The notes under the pieces are model-generated. The model was given only the letters and a program-made list of their open reading frames with translations, made no database searches and was not told the origin of the DNA. From Symploca sp. SIO2C1 (GTDB lineage Bacteria; Cyanobacteriota; Cyanobacteriia; Cyanobacteriales; Coleofasciculaceae), in the NCBI GenBank assembly GCA_010692635.1, contig JAAHGL010000013.1:1-52869 (forward strand): a stretch of 52,869 nt of DNA. Direction: 5' to 3'. Below are positions 15,679-25,885 of the stretch, piece by piece; position 1 is the first letter of the stretch, and every line of letters starts with the position of its first letter. Made by a program: the position numbers and the translations under genes.

Positions 15679-18546
15679 ATGACTCAGATTTCTACCAAAG
15701 ACTTTAACAATAATCGCTCTCCAGCTTCTAATAGTATTGAAGTTGATCAGCAAACTGCTGGGACTAATTATTCCTCTTCTCCTCAAGTATTCTCTTCCCC
15801 AGAGGAAGCAACAATCAATTTGCTTGAATTAGAGGAGATGGAACCTATAACAGAGCCTCCAGATACTTCTTCCCTAAAGCAACGAACACCTCAGCGCTCA
15901 GTCTGGAACCTCCAAACCAAAGCAGCTGCACTAGCCATTGCTATTGGTACTATCCCAGTGCTACTGACTGGATTTATTGCCTATCAGTTTGCCAACGAAT
16001 CGATCACTAGAGAATATTCGACAAGTAAAATCACCCGTGCTACAGGTATTGAAGACAAGGTATTACGCTTCATGCGTAGCCGTTATGGCGATATTCAAAT
16101 CCTAGCTGATCTGCCAATTTTAACTGATCCGATACTGAGGGAAATTACTCCCGTTGAAGAAAAGCAACTAGTGCTAAACGACTTCGTCAAGTTCTCCCAG
16201 GTTTATAACAGCATTGCTGTATTCGATCTCAACGGCGACGTGATTGTCCAATCTGAAGGAGATTTCTTACTCAACCACAGCGATCGCAATTACTTTCAAG
16301 CTGTTATTAAAACCAATAAGCCTTTCATTAGCAAACCTTCGATCTCCAAATCTGTTGGCATATTTTCCATTTACTTTGCTGCACCTATTAAAGATCAAGT
16401 CACAGGTAAGACAATCGCAGTTATTCGAGCGCGGATGCCGGTTGAAGCTCTTGATGAGTTGATTGCTAACTTCGGTGATGGGGGAGACGAATATCACTTG
16501 GTTGACTTTTCTGATGGTGTGGGAAAAATTTTCTTAGCCAAAGAAAATAATATGAACCGGAAAGAAGCTTCGGCAGTTTTTTCTGGCTGGGAGCAACTGC
16601 AAGCAGCAGGAGAAAAAGGTAGTTTAATTACTACTGACCAGATTGATAAAAGTAAAAAGCTGTTAGCCTATGCACAGTTTGGAGAACTAGAAGGCTTGCC
16701 AAAGCTGCCATGGGAAGCAGTAGTTACCACGCCTGCACAGATTGCCTTTGCACCTCAAAGACAATTACTTCTAACTCTAACTTTTGGAACTGGATTGACT
16801 GCCTTGCTGGTGGGGGGAATTGCTACTAATCTTGCTAACCGAGCTACCCGTCCCCTCCTAGCTGCTGCAGACGCAGTAGAGAAAATTGGTCAAGGAGAAT
16901 TGGATACCCAATTAGCAGTTCAAGGGCAAGACGAACTTGCTGTATTGGGAGCAAACATTAACGATATGGCTGCTCAGCTCAAGAATTTTGTGCAGGAACA
17001 AGCACTAGCAACTGAACAGGCACAGTTATTAGCCGAAGTTACCAGTGCTCGTTCTATTGGTACCCAAGCCTTACAAGAAATCTTTGAGACAACGGTGAAG
17101 GGAGTTCGGGAACTTTTAAACGCGGATCGGGCACTCATTTATCGCTTTAACTTCGACATTTGCGGGGAGGTTACAGCAGAATCGGTGGCGTCTGATTTCC
17201 CTTCGGCTCTCGATGACCAAATTCAGTATCCTCCTGTTACCCCGCAACTCATGGAAATTTACAAACAGGGTGCTGTGGTTCCCAACAATGATCTGATGGC
17301 GGTAGATTTGACTTTTGAGCAGCTAGGGTTTACAGAGAGCCTAGCAATTAAAACCAGTATAGAAGTGCCAATTCTTCATGAAGGTGAGTTGTTTGGTTTA
17401 CTGAGTGTTCACCACTGTGCAGCTCAGCACGATTGGCAGCTATCGGAAATTGCTTTCTTTCAACAGTTAGCTACTCAGCTAGAACTTTCTGTAGATAGAG
17501 TGATTCTCCTGGAACAGACGGAAAAACTTGCCCAAGAGCAACGCCAGCTTAAAGAAGACCTACAACAGCGAGCTTTTGAATTACTTGAGGAAGTAGAGCC
17601 AGTCGGTAGGGGAGACCTTACCACCCGAGCTAACGTCACAGGAGATGAAATCGGCACGATCGCAGACTCCTACAATGCGACAGTGGAAAACTTGCGGCAA
17701 ATTGTCATTCAGGTGCAAGCAGCAGCCAGGCAAGTAACTGAAACTACAACTAGCAACGAGCCTGTAGTACAGGCACTCTCCCAAGAAGCCTTACGGCAAA
17801 CTGAGGAAATTGCCATGGCTCTCAACCGGGCGCAAGAAATGGACCAATCAGTGCAACTAGTGGCTGTTAGTGCTCAGCAAGCGGAAGTAGCTGTTCAACA
17901 AGCAGCTCAGACAGTGGAAGAAGGGGATGCTGTTATGAACCAAACAGTGGAGGGAATTCTAACAGTTCAGGAAACCATCTCAGAAGCAGCTAAGAAAGTC
18001 AAACGTCTTGGGGAGTCTTCCCAAAGGATTTCTACAGTGGTGAAGCTGATTAATACCTTTGCCGCTCAAACTAACTTGTTAGCGCTCAACGCTTCTATGG
18101 AAGCAGCTAGAGCTGGGGAGGAAGGTCGAGGCTTTGCCGTTGTTGCCAACCAAGTGCGATCGCTAGCACGGCAATCAGCAGAAGCCACAGCCGAAATTAA
18201 ACAGCTCGTCGCAGGTATTCAGGCAGAAACGAATGAAGTGGTAGCAGCAATGGAAGCTGGTACTGAGCAGGTAACAACAGGAACTAAATTGGTAGAAGAA
18301 ACTCGTCGAAGTCTTAACAAAATTACTCTCACTTCTGCTGAAATTAGCACCTTGGTTGAAGCGATTGCCCAGGCAACTATTGTGCAATCTGCTGCTTCTG
18401 AGTCAGTTACTAAAACCATGACCAATGTAGCAGAAATTGCCTCGAAAACTTCTACCGAAGCCAGTACCGTATCCTCTTCTTTTGAACAACTACAAATAGT
18501 TGCTCAATTTCTACAACAGGAAGTTGGTCGATTTAAGGTTAGTTAG
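15679..18546 (+). CDS. Methyl-accepting chemotaxis protein, Cache-HAMP-GAF-MCP
   Basis: 955 residues. Residues 1-78 form a polar cytoplasmic leader and TM1 is at about 81-104. A periplasmic Cache-like sensor (with [27 protein letters not shown]) extends to TM2 at about 362-383, followed by HAMP. A GAF domain lies at about 458-615, then a second HAMP-like segment ([20 protein letters not shown]) and the MCP signalling hairpin with tip [20 protein letters not shown] at about 795. The GAF domain looks related to those of PixJ-type photoreceptors, but the Cys-His chromophore motif is not found at the expected place ([10 protein letters not shown]), so bilin binding is unlikely. The stop codon TAG overlaps the end of a MITE inserted right there. 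Confidence 0.9.
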   Translation: MTQISTKDFNNNRSPASNSIEVDQQTAGTNYSSSPQVFSSPEEATINLLELEEMEPITEPPDTSSLKQRTPQRSVWNLQTKAAALAIAIGTIPVLLTGFIAYQFANESITREYSTSKITRATGIEDKVLRFMRSRYGDIQILADLPILTDPILREITPVEEKQLVLNDFVKFSQVYNSIAVFDLNGDVIVQSEGDFLLNHSDRNYFQAVIKTNKPFISKPSISKSVGIFSIYFAAPIKDQVTGKTIAVIRARMPVEALDELIANFGDGGDEYHLVDFSDGVGKIFLAKENNMNRKEASAVFSGWEQLQAAGEKGSLITTDQIDKSKKLLAYAQFGELEGLPKLPWEAVVTTPAQIAFAPQRQLLLTLTFGTGLTALLVGGIATNLANRATRPLLAAADAVEKIGQGELDTQLAVQGQDELAVLGANINDMAAQLKNFVQEQALATEQAQLLAEVTSARSIGTQALQEIFETTVKGVRELLNADRALIYRFNFDICGEVTAESVASDFPSALDDQIQYPPVTPQLMEIYKQGAVVPNNDLMAVDLTFEQLGFTESLAIKTSIEVPILHEGELFGLLSVHHCAAQHDWQLSEIAFFQQLATQLELSVDRVILLEQTEKLAQEQRQLKEDLQQRAFELLEEVEPVGRGDLTTRANVTGDEIGTIADSYNATVENLRQIVIQVQAAARQVTETTTSNEPVVQALSQEALRQTEEIAMALNRAQEMDQSVQLVAVSAQQAEVAVQQAAQTVEEGDAVMNQTVEGILTVQETISEAAKKVKRLGESSQRISTVVKLINTFAAQTNLLALNASMEAARAGEEGRGFAVVANQVRSLARQSAEATAEIKQLVAGIQAETNEVVAAMEAGTEQVTTGTKLVEETRRSLNKITLTSAEISTLVEAIAQATIVQSAASESVTKTMTNVAEIASKTSTEASTVSSSFEQLQIVAQFLQQEVGRFKVS

Positions 18547-18770
18547 GGTTTGCTGTATAAGTGTGGAAGCTATACCAGACTATGCTTTCAATCATTTTGC
18601 AAGCCAAATAAGTGCAAGGAAATTATACCTTTTGGCTCAAAAAGCTTGCACAATTGAACAAATCTGGGAGCTAATCGAGGGGTAATTCACTCATTACTCA
18701 TCACTCATTACTCATTACTCATTACTCATTACTTCAAAACCCGAATCAATCGACTTATTCAGCAAACCCT
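18545..18770. mobile_element. MITE family A copy 1 (TIR AGGGTTTGCTG), 4-bp TSD
   Basis: The left end AGGGTTTGCT (18545) and right end AGCAAACCCT (to 18770) form terminal inverted repeats extending into ATAAGT/ACTTAT. AGTT flanks both sides (18541-18544 and 18771-18774), as a 4-bp target duplication. The interior has GTGGAAGCTATACCAGACTA and AGTGCAAGGAAATT, shared with the copy at 46379-46605, plus an ACTCATT heptamer array (18690-18735). It occupies most of the gap between the two transducer genes; the rest is a CATTGGT array (18781-18813). Confidence 0.8.
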
Positions 18771-18854
18771 AGTTAGTTATTTGTCATTGGTCATTGGTCA
18801 TTGGTCATTATATAGCAGAAAAAATTCTCAATTCTCAATAACGAGGTATCTTCT

Positions 18855-21368
18855 ATGACTCAATCTTCTCCTAAAGATATTTCCCAGAATATTACTAATG
18901 ATGGTCAGTTCGATGACCATAAGTCCAATCTACCTACCAATAATTATGCAAAGAATGAGATTCATTGGAGTTACGAACCATCTTTCTCTGAATCTAAATG
19001 GTCAGAATCTGAGCTATCAAATCAGCCTAGCTCTGTACCTGCTCAAGAACGTCAGTCAGGTATGCTACAAGGACTTTCCAACCTCTCCATTGGTCGTAAA
19101 ACCCAGCTGTTTCCTTTGTTGACTTTAATTTCTCTAGCAGGAGTTGTGGGTTTTGGTTCGGTTGCACTAGTTGCCGGTTTGCGCACCCAGCTGATTAACC
19201 AAACTAAATCCGAACTAGCTGTTACAGAGCTAAACTACAACACGAAAATCGAACAAATGGAATTTGGCTTCCGGGGTCAATCTGAAAACCCAGCCATCAT
19301 TGAAGTTGCTGAAGCTCAGGCTGAAGGTGCGCCGTTACCACCGAAATTGCGAACTCAGGTCAAAGAAATTCTCCAGAATGAAATCAAAACTCGTAACATT
19401 GAATATGCAACTTTGGTTGACAAAAATTTGCGCATTATCATCAATGCCAATACCAATCGAGCAGGAGAAATTTTCGACCCGAACAAATTAGTTAGTCAAG
19501 CTTTGCAAGAGCCTCAGCAAATTGCCAGCACTGAAATTGTTAGCTGGTTTGAACTTACTCAAGAATCCCCACCACTACCAGAGGGATTTACTGAGCAAGA
19601 TGCTGTGATTCGTTACACAGTAACACCGGTTAGTGATCCAGACACAGGAGAAGCGATTGCGGCGCTAGTTTCTGGGGACATAGTTAATGGCAAGTTACCC
19701 ATTGTTAAGAAAACAGTGGATGCTTTTATTGGTGAAGGCTACAGTGCTGTATATTTACGCCAACCTACAGGAGAATTTGCCTTAGCCACATCTATAGATA
19801 AAACCAGCTCCGAGGAAGCAAAAGTTAATATACCCCTAGCTGATACATCTGTGTTAGCACAAGCAGCAGAAGCAGGTGGGGAGACAGTTAACAGTCGCTT
19901 ACCTATAGGCAACCGTACCTATACCGTAGCAGCTAAAGCCTTATCTAATTCTGTTGGTGAGCCTGTGGCTATTTTAGCTTTTGGAGATCCAGAGATAGCT
20001 ATCGGTCAGATTATTAGGAGGAGTTTGCTGACGCAAATTAGTTTGTCTGTATTGGTATTAATTGTGGTCGTCTTTTTAGCAGTAACTCTGGGAAGGCTCA
20101 TTGCCGAACCTCTCAAAGAGTTGCAGCGCATTACCCAAGAGTTCTCCCAAGGTAATTATCAACTGCGAGCAGAGGCTTTGACTACAGATGAGACGGGTCA
20201 GTTAGCCAGTACCTTTAATGAAATGGCTGACAATATTGAGACTAACCTCGAAGAGATTCGTCAACAAGAGAACCTAGTCCGTCAAAAAGCCGAGCAAGAA
20301 GCAGCCGCACGACAGACAGCGGAATCTTTGGCAGAGGAACAGCGCCAACTTCAAGATGAACAGCGTCAGCTCAAAGAAAGACTTCAACAGCGTGCTTTGG
20401 AACTGCTGATGGAAGTAGACCCCATCAGTCGAGGAGACCTCACAATCAGGGCTAAGGTAACCGAAGATGAAATCGGTACGATCGCTGATTCCTACAATGC
20501 CACAGTTGGTAACTTACGGAAAATTGTTACCCAAGTGCAAGCTGCTGCCAGCCAGGTAGCCGACACTACCAGCAGCAACGAACCTGTAGTCCAGTCTCTA
20601 TCTCAAGAAGCCTTGCGGCAAGCGGAGGAAATTGCAGTAGCGCTGGAGCAAGCACGAGAAATGGCTCAAGCGGTGCAACTAGTTGCTACCAATGCCCAAC
20701 AAGCAGAAGCAGTTGTCCAACAAGCAACTCAGACAGTGGAAGAAGGGGACGATGCCATGAACCGAACTGTGGAAGGGATTATGACAATTCGGCAAACTGT
20801 AGCAGAAACAGCAAAAAAAGTCAAACGTCTTGGGGAATCTTCCCAAAAGATTTCTCAAGTAGTGAACCTAATTAGTAGTTTTACGGAACAAACTAACTTG
20901 CTAGCGCTCAACGCATCCATTGAGGCGGCTCACGCTGGGGAAGAAGGTCGAGGCTTTGCGGTAGTAGCAGATGAAGTGCGATCGCTCTCACGGCAATCAG
21001 CAGAAGCTACAGCTGAAATCGAAAAGCTGGTGGCTAGCATTCAGACAGAAACCAACGAAGTGGTAGCAGCAATGGAAGCTGGTACTGAGCAAGTGGTAAC
21101 AGGAACAAAACTGGTGGATGAAACCAGGCAGAGTCTCAACAAAATCACCATTGCTTCTGTGGAGATTAATCAATTAGTAGAAGCGATCGCCAAAGCAGCA
21201 ACAGTGCAATCAACTGCTTCTGAAGCTGTTACCAAAACTATGACAGATGTCGCTGCTATTGCTTCCCAAACTTCGACCGAAGCTAGTACTGTTTCTTCTT
21301 CCTTTGAACAACTGCGCCAGGTAGCTGAACTGCTACAAGAAGAAGTCGGTCAATTTAAAATTAGCTAA
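18855..21368 (+). CDS. Methyl-accepting chemotaxis protein, Cache-HAMP-MCP
   Basis: 837 residues. The cytoplasmic leader spans about 1-80 and TM1 about 84-110 ([20 protein letters not shown]). A periplasmic Cache-type sensor reaches to about 385, TM2 about 390-412 ([19 protein letters not shown]), then HAMP ([20 protein letters not shown]), a Gln/Glu-rich coiled coil, a second HAMP-like segment ([20 protein letters not shown]) and the MCP signalling domain with tip [20 protein letters not shown]. The C-terminal 320 residues are very similar to the upstream transducer, so the two are duplicates with different sensors and this one lacks the GAF domain. A GAGG ribosome site precedes the ATG. The stop TAA is the first base triplet of a large heptamer array. 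Confidence 0.9.
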   Translation: MTQSSPKDISQNITNDGQFDDHKSNLPTNNYAKNEIHWSYEPSFSESKWSESELSNQPSSVPAQERQSGMLQGLSNLSIGRKTQLFPLLTLISLAGVVGFGSVALVAGLRTQLINQTKSELAVTELNYNTKIEQMEFGFRGQSENPAIIEVAEAQAEGAPLPPKLRTQVKEILQNEIKTRNIEYATLVDKNLRIIINANTNRAGEIFDPNKLVSQALQEPQQIASTEIVSWFELTQESPPLPEGFTEQDAVIRYTVTPVSDPDTGEAIAALVSGDIVNGKLPIVKKTVDAFIGEGYSAVYLRQPTGEFALATSIDKTSSEEAKVNIPLADTSVLAQAAEAGGETVNSRLPIGNRTYTVAAKALSNSVGEPVAILAFGDPEIAIGQIIRRSLLTQISLSVLVLIVVVFLAVTLGRLIAEPLKELQRITQEFSQGNYQLRAEALTTDETGQLASTFNEMADNIETNLEEIRQQENLVRQKAEQEAAARQTAESLAEEQRQLQDEQRQLKERLQQRALELLMEVDPISRGDLTIRAKVTEDEIGTIADSYNATVGNLRKIVTQVQAAASQVADTTSSNEPVVQSLSQEALRQAEEIAVALEQAREMAQAVQLVATNAQQAEAVVQQATQTVEEGDDAMNRTVEGIMTIRQTVAETAKKVKRLGESSQKISQVVNLISSFTEQTNLLALNASIEAAHAGEEGRGFAVVADEVRSLSRQSAEATAEIEKLVASIQTETNEVVAAMEAGTEQVVTGTKLVDETRQSLNKITIASVEINQLVEAIAKAATVQSTASEAVTKTMTDVAAIASQTSTEASTVSSSFEQLRQVAELLQEEVGQFKIS

Positions 21369-21618
21369 TGGCTAATGGCTAATGGCTAATAGCTAATGGT
21401 TAATGGCTAATGGTTAATGGCTAATGGTTAATGGCTAATAGCTAATGGTTAATGGCTAATGGTTAATGGCTAATGGTTAATGGCTAATGGTTAATGGCTA
21501 ATGGTTAATGGCTAATGGTTAATGGCTAATGGTTAATGGCTAATGGTTAATGGCTAATGGTTAATGGCTAATGGCTAATGGCTAATGGCTAATGGCTAAT
21601 GGTTAATAGTTAATGGTT
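21366..21618. repeat. Large heptamer array (TAATGGC / TAATGGT)n
   Basis: About 36 heptamers, TAATGGC alternating with TAATGGT, starting at the stop codon of the second transducer. It is complementary in sense to the array at 22165-22489 on the other side of the four-helix-bundle gene. Confidence 0.97.
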
Positions 21619-21625
21619 ATTAATA

Positions 21626-21788
21626 GGAGTTACGCACTGTACAAATTAGCCATAATGTGGAGCACGTAATTAGGTCGCTTGACGCGATTTCCAAAACCCT
21701 AATTAGCTCATTGTCTTTGCTATGTCAGGTACTATACATGGCTGAAATAGCCAAATTAAGTACAGTATTTATGTACAATGCGTAAGTA
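21626..21788. mobile_element. MITE-like element with IS630-type ends, about 163 bp
   Basis: The ends AGGAGTTACGCACTGTAC (21625-21642) and AGTACTTACGCATTGTAC (reverse strand, 21790-21773) match at 15 of 18 positions, and TA dinucleotides flank both ends, as for IS630/Tc1-type insertions. There is no coding capacity. It lies directly upstream of the four-helix-bundle gene and so should contain that gene's promoter if it has its own. Confidence 0.6.
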
Positions 21789-21805
21789 CTAATTAATAAG
21801 AATAT

Positions 21806-22171
21806 ATGGGGAGACCGAATTTTGAAAAACTAGAAGTTTACAAACTTTCTGAAAAATTAGCAGATGAGATTTGGAATATTGTTAGGGGATGGGACCACTT
21901 TACTAAAGATACAATTGGCAAGCAGATTGTTCGGTCAGCTGATAGTATCAGCGCTAATATCGCAGAAGGTGAGGGTAGATATAACTTCCAAGATAATCGG
22001 CGCTTTGTTAAGATTGCGAGAGGGTCACTGTATGAAACAATAAACTGGTTACGACGAGCCTATGTGCGAAATCTCTTAACGGATGAACAAATAAGCAGAC
22101 TCAATCTAATCATTGACGAACTATCACCTAAACTCAACGCCTACTTAAATTCCATTGGCAATAGGAATTAA
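21806..22171 (+). CDS. Four-helix-bundle protein (23S rRNA IVS / S23 family)
   Basis: 121 residues. The start FEKLEVYKLSEKLADEIW, the motif IVRSADSISANIAEGEGRYN and the segment RFVKIARGSLYETINWLRRA are typical of the S23 family encoded in rRNA intervening sequences, which forms a homopentameric four-helix bundle. Members also sit as lone genes between repeats. The Avd accessory protein of diversity-generating retroelements belongs to the same fold, but no reverse transcriptase or repeat pair is near. It is inserted between the second transducer and cheA and flanked by heptamer arrays in opposite orientation. Its stop codon TAA opens the right-hand array. It is probably not part of taxis signalling. 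Confidence 0.9.
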   Translation: MGRPNFEKLEVYKLSEKLADEIWNIVRGWDHFTKDTIGKQIVRSADSISANIAEGEGRYNFQDNRRFVKIARGSLYETINWLRRAYVRNLLTDEQISRLNLIIDELSPKLNAYLNSIGNRN

Positions 22172-22489
22172 CAATTAGCAACTAGCAATTAACCATTAGC
22201 AATTAGCAATTAGCCATTAGCAATTAGCAATTAACAATTAGCAATTAACAATTAGCAATTAACAATTAGCAATTAGCAATTAGCAATTAACAATTAGCAA
22301 TTAACAATTAGCAATTAACAATTAGCAATTAGCAATTAACAATTAGCAATTAGCAATTAGCCATTAGCAATTAGCCATTAGCAATTAGCCATTAGCAATT
22401 AGCAATTAGCCATTAACCATTAGCAATTAGCAATTAACAATTAACAATTAGCAATTAGCAATTAACAATTAACAATTAGCAATTAGCAA
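22165..22489. repeat. Large heptamer array (TTAGCAA / TTAACAA / TTAGCCA)n
   Basis: About 45 heptamers fill the gap between the four-helix-bundle stop codon and the cheA start codon, which lies only a few bases after the last unit. No Shine-Dalgarno exists for cheA within it. TTAGCCA units are exact complements of the TGGCTAA units left of the four-helix-bundle gene. Confidence 0.97.
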
Positions 22490-22492
22490 ACC

Positions 22493-25400
22493 ATGACTAT
22501 TAACCCAGAAATTCGTGACCAAGCATATCAGTTCTTTATTGAAGAAGCTCCTGAGCTATTGCAGATAATTGAACATGGTTTACTGACGCTCTCCATGGAG
22601 CGCAGTACTGCCAAAATCCATGATTTAATGCGAGCCGCTCACTCTCTTAAAGGAGGCTCTGCCAGTGTTGGGTTAGAAACAATTAAAATCTTGGCTCACC
22701 GCTTAGAAAATATCTTTAAAGCTCTCTACAACGAATCTGTAGAAATTAATATCGATCTAGAAAGCAAAATATTGCAAGCTTACGACTGTTTGCGTTTGCC
22801 TTTAATGGAGCAGATCAGATCAGGTAACTTTAACGCCAAGCAAGCTTTAGCCACTGCCGAACCCATCTTTGCTCAGATAGAGGCACAACTGGGGGATGCT
22901 CTCACCCAAGCCGATAATTACATCCCCAGTTCCTCAGAGTTAGGGGTTAATATAGCATTGTCCATTTTTGAAGTGGATATCGGGGAAGGACTCAAACGCC
23001 TGGCTACGGTTGTGGCTAATCCCTCTGACAACGAGGTAGCTGGAGAATTACAAGCTCAAGCCGAGGTTTTTGCTGGGTTCGCTGAGTTACTAAACCTACC
23101 AGGATTTGGCGCGATCGCACAAGCAGCTCAACAGGCTCTAGATGCTAATCCAGAGCGTGCAGTAGAAATTACTCAATTAGCGCTGGTTGATTTTCAGACA
23201 GGTAGAGAGGCAGTGCTGGCTGGTGACTCGACTCAAGGAGGAAGTCCTTCTGCTGCCTTATTAGCTTTATGCGGAGAGCAGGGAGCTGGAGAGATGGGGA
23301 GCTGGGGAGCTGGGGGAGCTGAGGGAGCTGAGGGAGAAATGCCAAATTCCCAATTCCCAATTCCCGATTCCCAATTCCCAGAAGAATCCCTTTCTTTAGA
23401 AGAAGCGTTTAGTTCACTTGCTGCAGCTCTGAAGGTAGATACAGAAGATAATCCCGCACTAGCAGAAACACCGGTGATACATCAAAGTACTGAGCTAGAT
23501 GAGGAGTTGGAGGAAATTGTCAGCGCTCTTTCACAAGAGGTGTCAGACACTACTGTTATTGCTCCTGAGGTTGAGATACTTGAGACAAGGGAAGTCACTC
23601 CTACTCCATCTCTACAAGATGAGAAACCAGAAACTGAACAAGACTTTCACCTTACTCCAATTACAGAAGCACCAGCAAACCTTGAAGAAGCTCTTCAATC
23701 GATTGGGGAGATCTTTGAGAGTCTGTCACCTATCCAAGACATCCCCGCATCAACATCTCAGTTAGCTCTTACAGATAGATTGCAGGAGAGCAGTTTAGTC
23801 CCATTCCAGTCCACTTCTAAAGAGATATCCCAGACAAGTCAATCTGTTAAGCTTCCTCAAGAACTTAAGCAGGCATCAACTCCAACTCCCTCAGCTGAAG
23901 TATCTCCCACTTCTGAATTGTCGGTGCGGGTTAACTTAGACCGATTAGAGAGGATGAATAATCTCATCGGTGAATTTGCAATTAATCGCAATAGCCTGTC
24001 CCTAAAGAATCAGCAACTACAGGGTTCAGTACGAGGATTGCTGAATCGATTTTCCCGATTTGGCAACCTGGTGTCTCAGTTGCGGGAGCTATCAGATCAG
24101 ATGTTAGTTGGTTGGTCAGTATTTAGCAATCAGTGGTCAGTGGAAGAAGTCAAAGTTGGTAGTTGGCAGACAACAAATACCGGACAATGGACAACGGACT
24201 CTTCCGATTTTGACTCCCTGGAAATGGATAACTATGGAGTTTTGCACTCCCAGCTACAAAGTATCCTCGAAGAAATGCTACAGCTGGAAGAAGCGGTTAA
24301 TGATATTGCTCTATTCGCTAAGCAATCTGATCAAACCCTCGAACAACAGCGACAAATGCAGACTCAGTTGCGGGATGAGCTGATGTGGGCTCGTATGTTG
24401 CCTTTGGGTGAAGTGCTCAATCGTTTTCCTCGACTGTTGCGGGATCTTTCTGCTACTTACCACAAACCTGTCAATCTAAAAATGAGTGGTACAGGGGTGC
24501 TGGTAGACAAAGCTGTCTTGGAAAAACTCTACGATCCACTAGTGCACTTACTCCGGAATGCCTTTGATCATGGTATCGAATCCCCAGATATCAGACGTCA
24601 ATACTCTAAACCAGAAACTGGTCAAATTGAAATTCGCGCCTACCATAGGGGTAGTCAAACCATAATTGAGCTTATTGATGATGGTCAAGGTCTCAATTTA
24701 GAACAAATTGGTAGCCGTGCGGTAGAAGTGGGATGGTTATCGGCAGAGGAACTAGCAACAATTTCTGAGGCTCGCCTCAGCGAATTCATTTTTCAGCCTG
24801 GATTTTCCACTGCTAGTCAGGTTAGTGAACTTTCTGGGCGGGGAGTCGGGTTAGATATAGTGCGCTCGCAATTGCGAGCGCTCAAGGGAAGTGTCTCCGT
24901 AACTTCTTCCCCTGGACAGGGGACAATTTTTACTTTAACCCTGCCGTTAACCCTAACGATCGCTAATTTATTGGTTTGCTTAGTTGGTACTACTAGCCTC
25001 GCACTACCTTCAGACAGCATTGGAGAAATTGTAGTTCCTGAACCTAATCAGATTAAAATCTCGGGAGACCAACGGTTTTTGCACTGGAATCAAACCATTA
25101 TCCCAGTTTATCGACTCGACCAGCTTTTGAACTATGCCTGTCCATTGCCAGAAATCCCCACTAGCCAAGCCTTAGTCGGAGTCACCTCTCCCGAAGATTG
25201 GGCATCTCCAATGTTGATCATGCGGGGAGAGCAGCAAGTTTTTGCCCTGGAAATTGATAATCTAGGCACTGAGCAAGAACTGGTAATCAAACCTTTCGGC
25301 TCAGCGATCGCACCCCCTAGTTATGCTTACGGTTGTACCATTTTGGGGGATGGCACTCTGATTCCTGTAATTGATGCTACTGTTCTGCTTAACTTGACTC

Positions 25401-25885
25401 TGGAGCAAACGACAGGAGCCACCGGAGTTACAACCGCAACTCACGACACGACAGCACTCAACCAAGATTCATCCTTCAACCAAACTTCAACTACCATTAG
25501 AGCAGCTCAAGCGCCTACAATTCTAGTAGTTGATGATGCGGTCACCCTCCGGCGCACCCTAGCCTTGACTTTAGAAAGGGTAGGTTTTCGAGTCTTGGAA
25601 GCGCGAGATGGCAGAGAAGCGATCGAACAGTTGCAACAAAGCTCATCAGTCAATTTGGTGGTTTGTGATATTGAAATGCCCAATATGAACGGCTTTGACT
25701 TTCTTAGTCATCGTCGCCAAGACTCCCAGCTATCAAAAATTCCTGTAGTGATGCTTACCTCCCGCAGCAGTGAGAAGCATCAATGGCTAGCAAAGCATTT
25801 AGGTGCTACGGCTTACTTTACTAAGCCTTTCTTAGAACAAGAGTTAGTAGCAGAACTCAAGCAAATTTTAGGTATTAGGTATTAG
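22493..25885 (+). CDS. Hybrid CheA histidine kinase with C-terminal receiver (PixL/HmpE type)
   Basis: 1130 residues. HPt domain 1-110 with phospho-His at H50 (MRAAHSLKGGSASVG); a long variable linker about 115-470; dimerisation and HATPase from about 480 (N box HLLRNAFDHGIESPDIR, GRGVGLDIVR, GQGTIFTLTLPL); a CheW-like domain about 820-965; and a REC domain about 1005-1125 (VVDDAVTLRR, phospho-Asp in VVCDIEMPNMNG, FTKPF). It is the kinase of the taxis operon and presumably phosphorylates its own receiver and the CheY and PATAN regulators. Two linker insertions look like intergenic repeat read in frame: about residues 260-298 (9-bp GAGCTGGGG and 7-bp AATTCCC units) and about 538-573. The stop codon TAG lies within a TATTAGG array. 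Confidence 0.92.
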   Translation: MTINPEIRDQAYQFFIEEAPELLQIIEHGLLTLSMERSTAKIHDLMRAAHSLKGGSASVGLETIKILAHRLENIFKALYNESVEINIDLESKILQAYDCLRLPLMEQIRSGNFNAKQALATAEPIFAQIEAQLGDALTQADNYIPSSSELGVNIALSIFEVDIGEGLKRLATVVANPSDNEVAGELQAQAEVFAGFAELLNLPGFGAIAQAAQQALDANPERAVEITQLALVDFQTGREAVLAGDSTQGGSPSAALLALCGEQGAGEMGSWGAGGAEGAEGEMPNSQFPIPDSQFPEESLSLEEAFSSLAAALKVDTEDNPALAETPVIHQSTELDEELEEIVSALSQEVSDTTVIAPEVEILETREVTPTPSLQDEKPETEQDFHLTPITEAPANLEEALQSIGEIFESLSPIQDIPASTSQLALTDRLQESSLVPFQSTSKEISQTSQSVKLPQELKQASTPTPSAEVSPTSELSVRVNLDRLERMNNLIGEFAINRNSLSLKNQQLQGSVRGLLNRFSRFGNLVSQLRELSDQMLVGWSVFSNQWSVEEVKVGSWQTTNTGQWTTDSSDFDSLEMDNYGVLHSQLQSILEEMLQLEEAVNDIALFAKQSDQTLEQQRQMQTQLRDELMWARMLPLGEVLNRFPRLLRDLSATYHKPVNLKMSGTGVLVDKAVLEKLYDPLVHLLRNAFDHGIESPDIRRQYSKPETGQIEIRAYHRGSQTIIELIDDGQGLNLEQIGSRAVEVGWLSAEELATISEARLSEFIFQPGFSTASQVSELSGRGVGLDIVRSQLRALKGSVSVTSSPGQGTIFTLTLPLTLTIANLLVCLVGTTSLALPSDSIGEIVVPEPNQIKISGDQRFLHWNQTIIPVYRLDQLLNYACPLPEIPTSQALVGVTSPEDWASPMLIMRGEQQVFALEIDNLGTEQELVIKPFGSAIAPPSYAYGCTILGDGTLIPVIDATVLLNLTLEQTTGATGVTTATHDTTALNQDSSFNQTSTTIRAAQAPTILVVDDAVTLRRTLALTLERVGFRVLEARDGREAIEQLQQSSSVNLVVCDIEMPNMNGFDFLSHRRQDSQLSKIPVVMLTSRSSEKHQWLAKHLGATAYFTKPFLEQELVAELKQILGIRY
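23275..23385 (+). repeat. Tandem repeats inside the cheA reading frame
   Basis: GGGAGCTGA-type 9-bp units followed by AATTCCC-type 7-bp units encode an extra Gly/Ala/Glu-rich and Asn/Ser/Gln/Phe/Pro segment (GSWGAGGAEGAEGEMPNSQF). The same units occur in non-coding gaps at 85-125, 25939-25977 and 50338-50480. The insert stays in frame and lies in the flexible linker after the HPt domain. Confidence 0.85.

Noticed and set aside
18500-18685. Open frame with CCISVEAIPDYAF after the first transducer
   Set aside because: It is a translation of MITE family A, matching the foreign tail of the CHAT gene, and not an independent gene.
21806-22171. S23 gene as Avd of a diversity-generating retroelement
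   Set aside because: The fold family fits, but there is no reverse transcriptase and no template/variable repeat pair in the window.
21366-22489. Repeat arrays as a CRISPR locus
   Set aside because: The units are 7 bp in direct contact with no spacers, and no cas gene is near; these are short tandem repeats.
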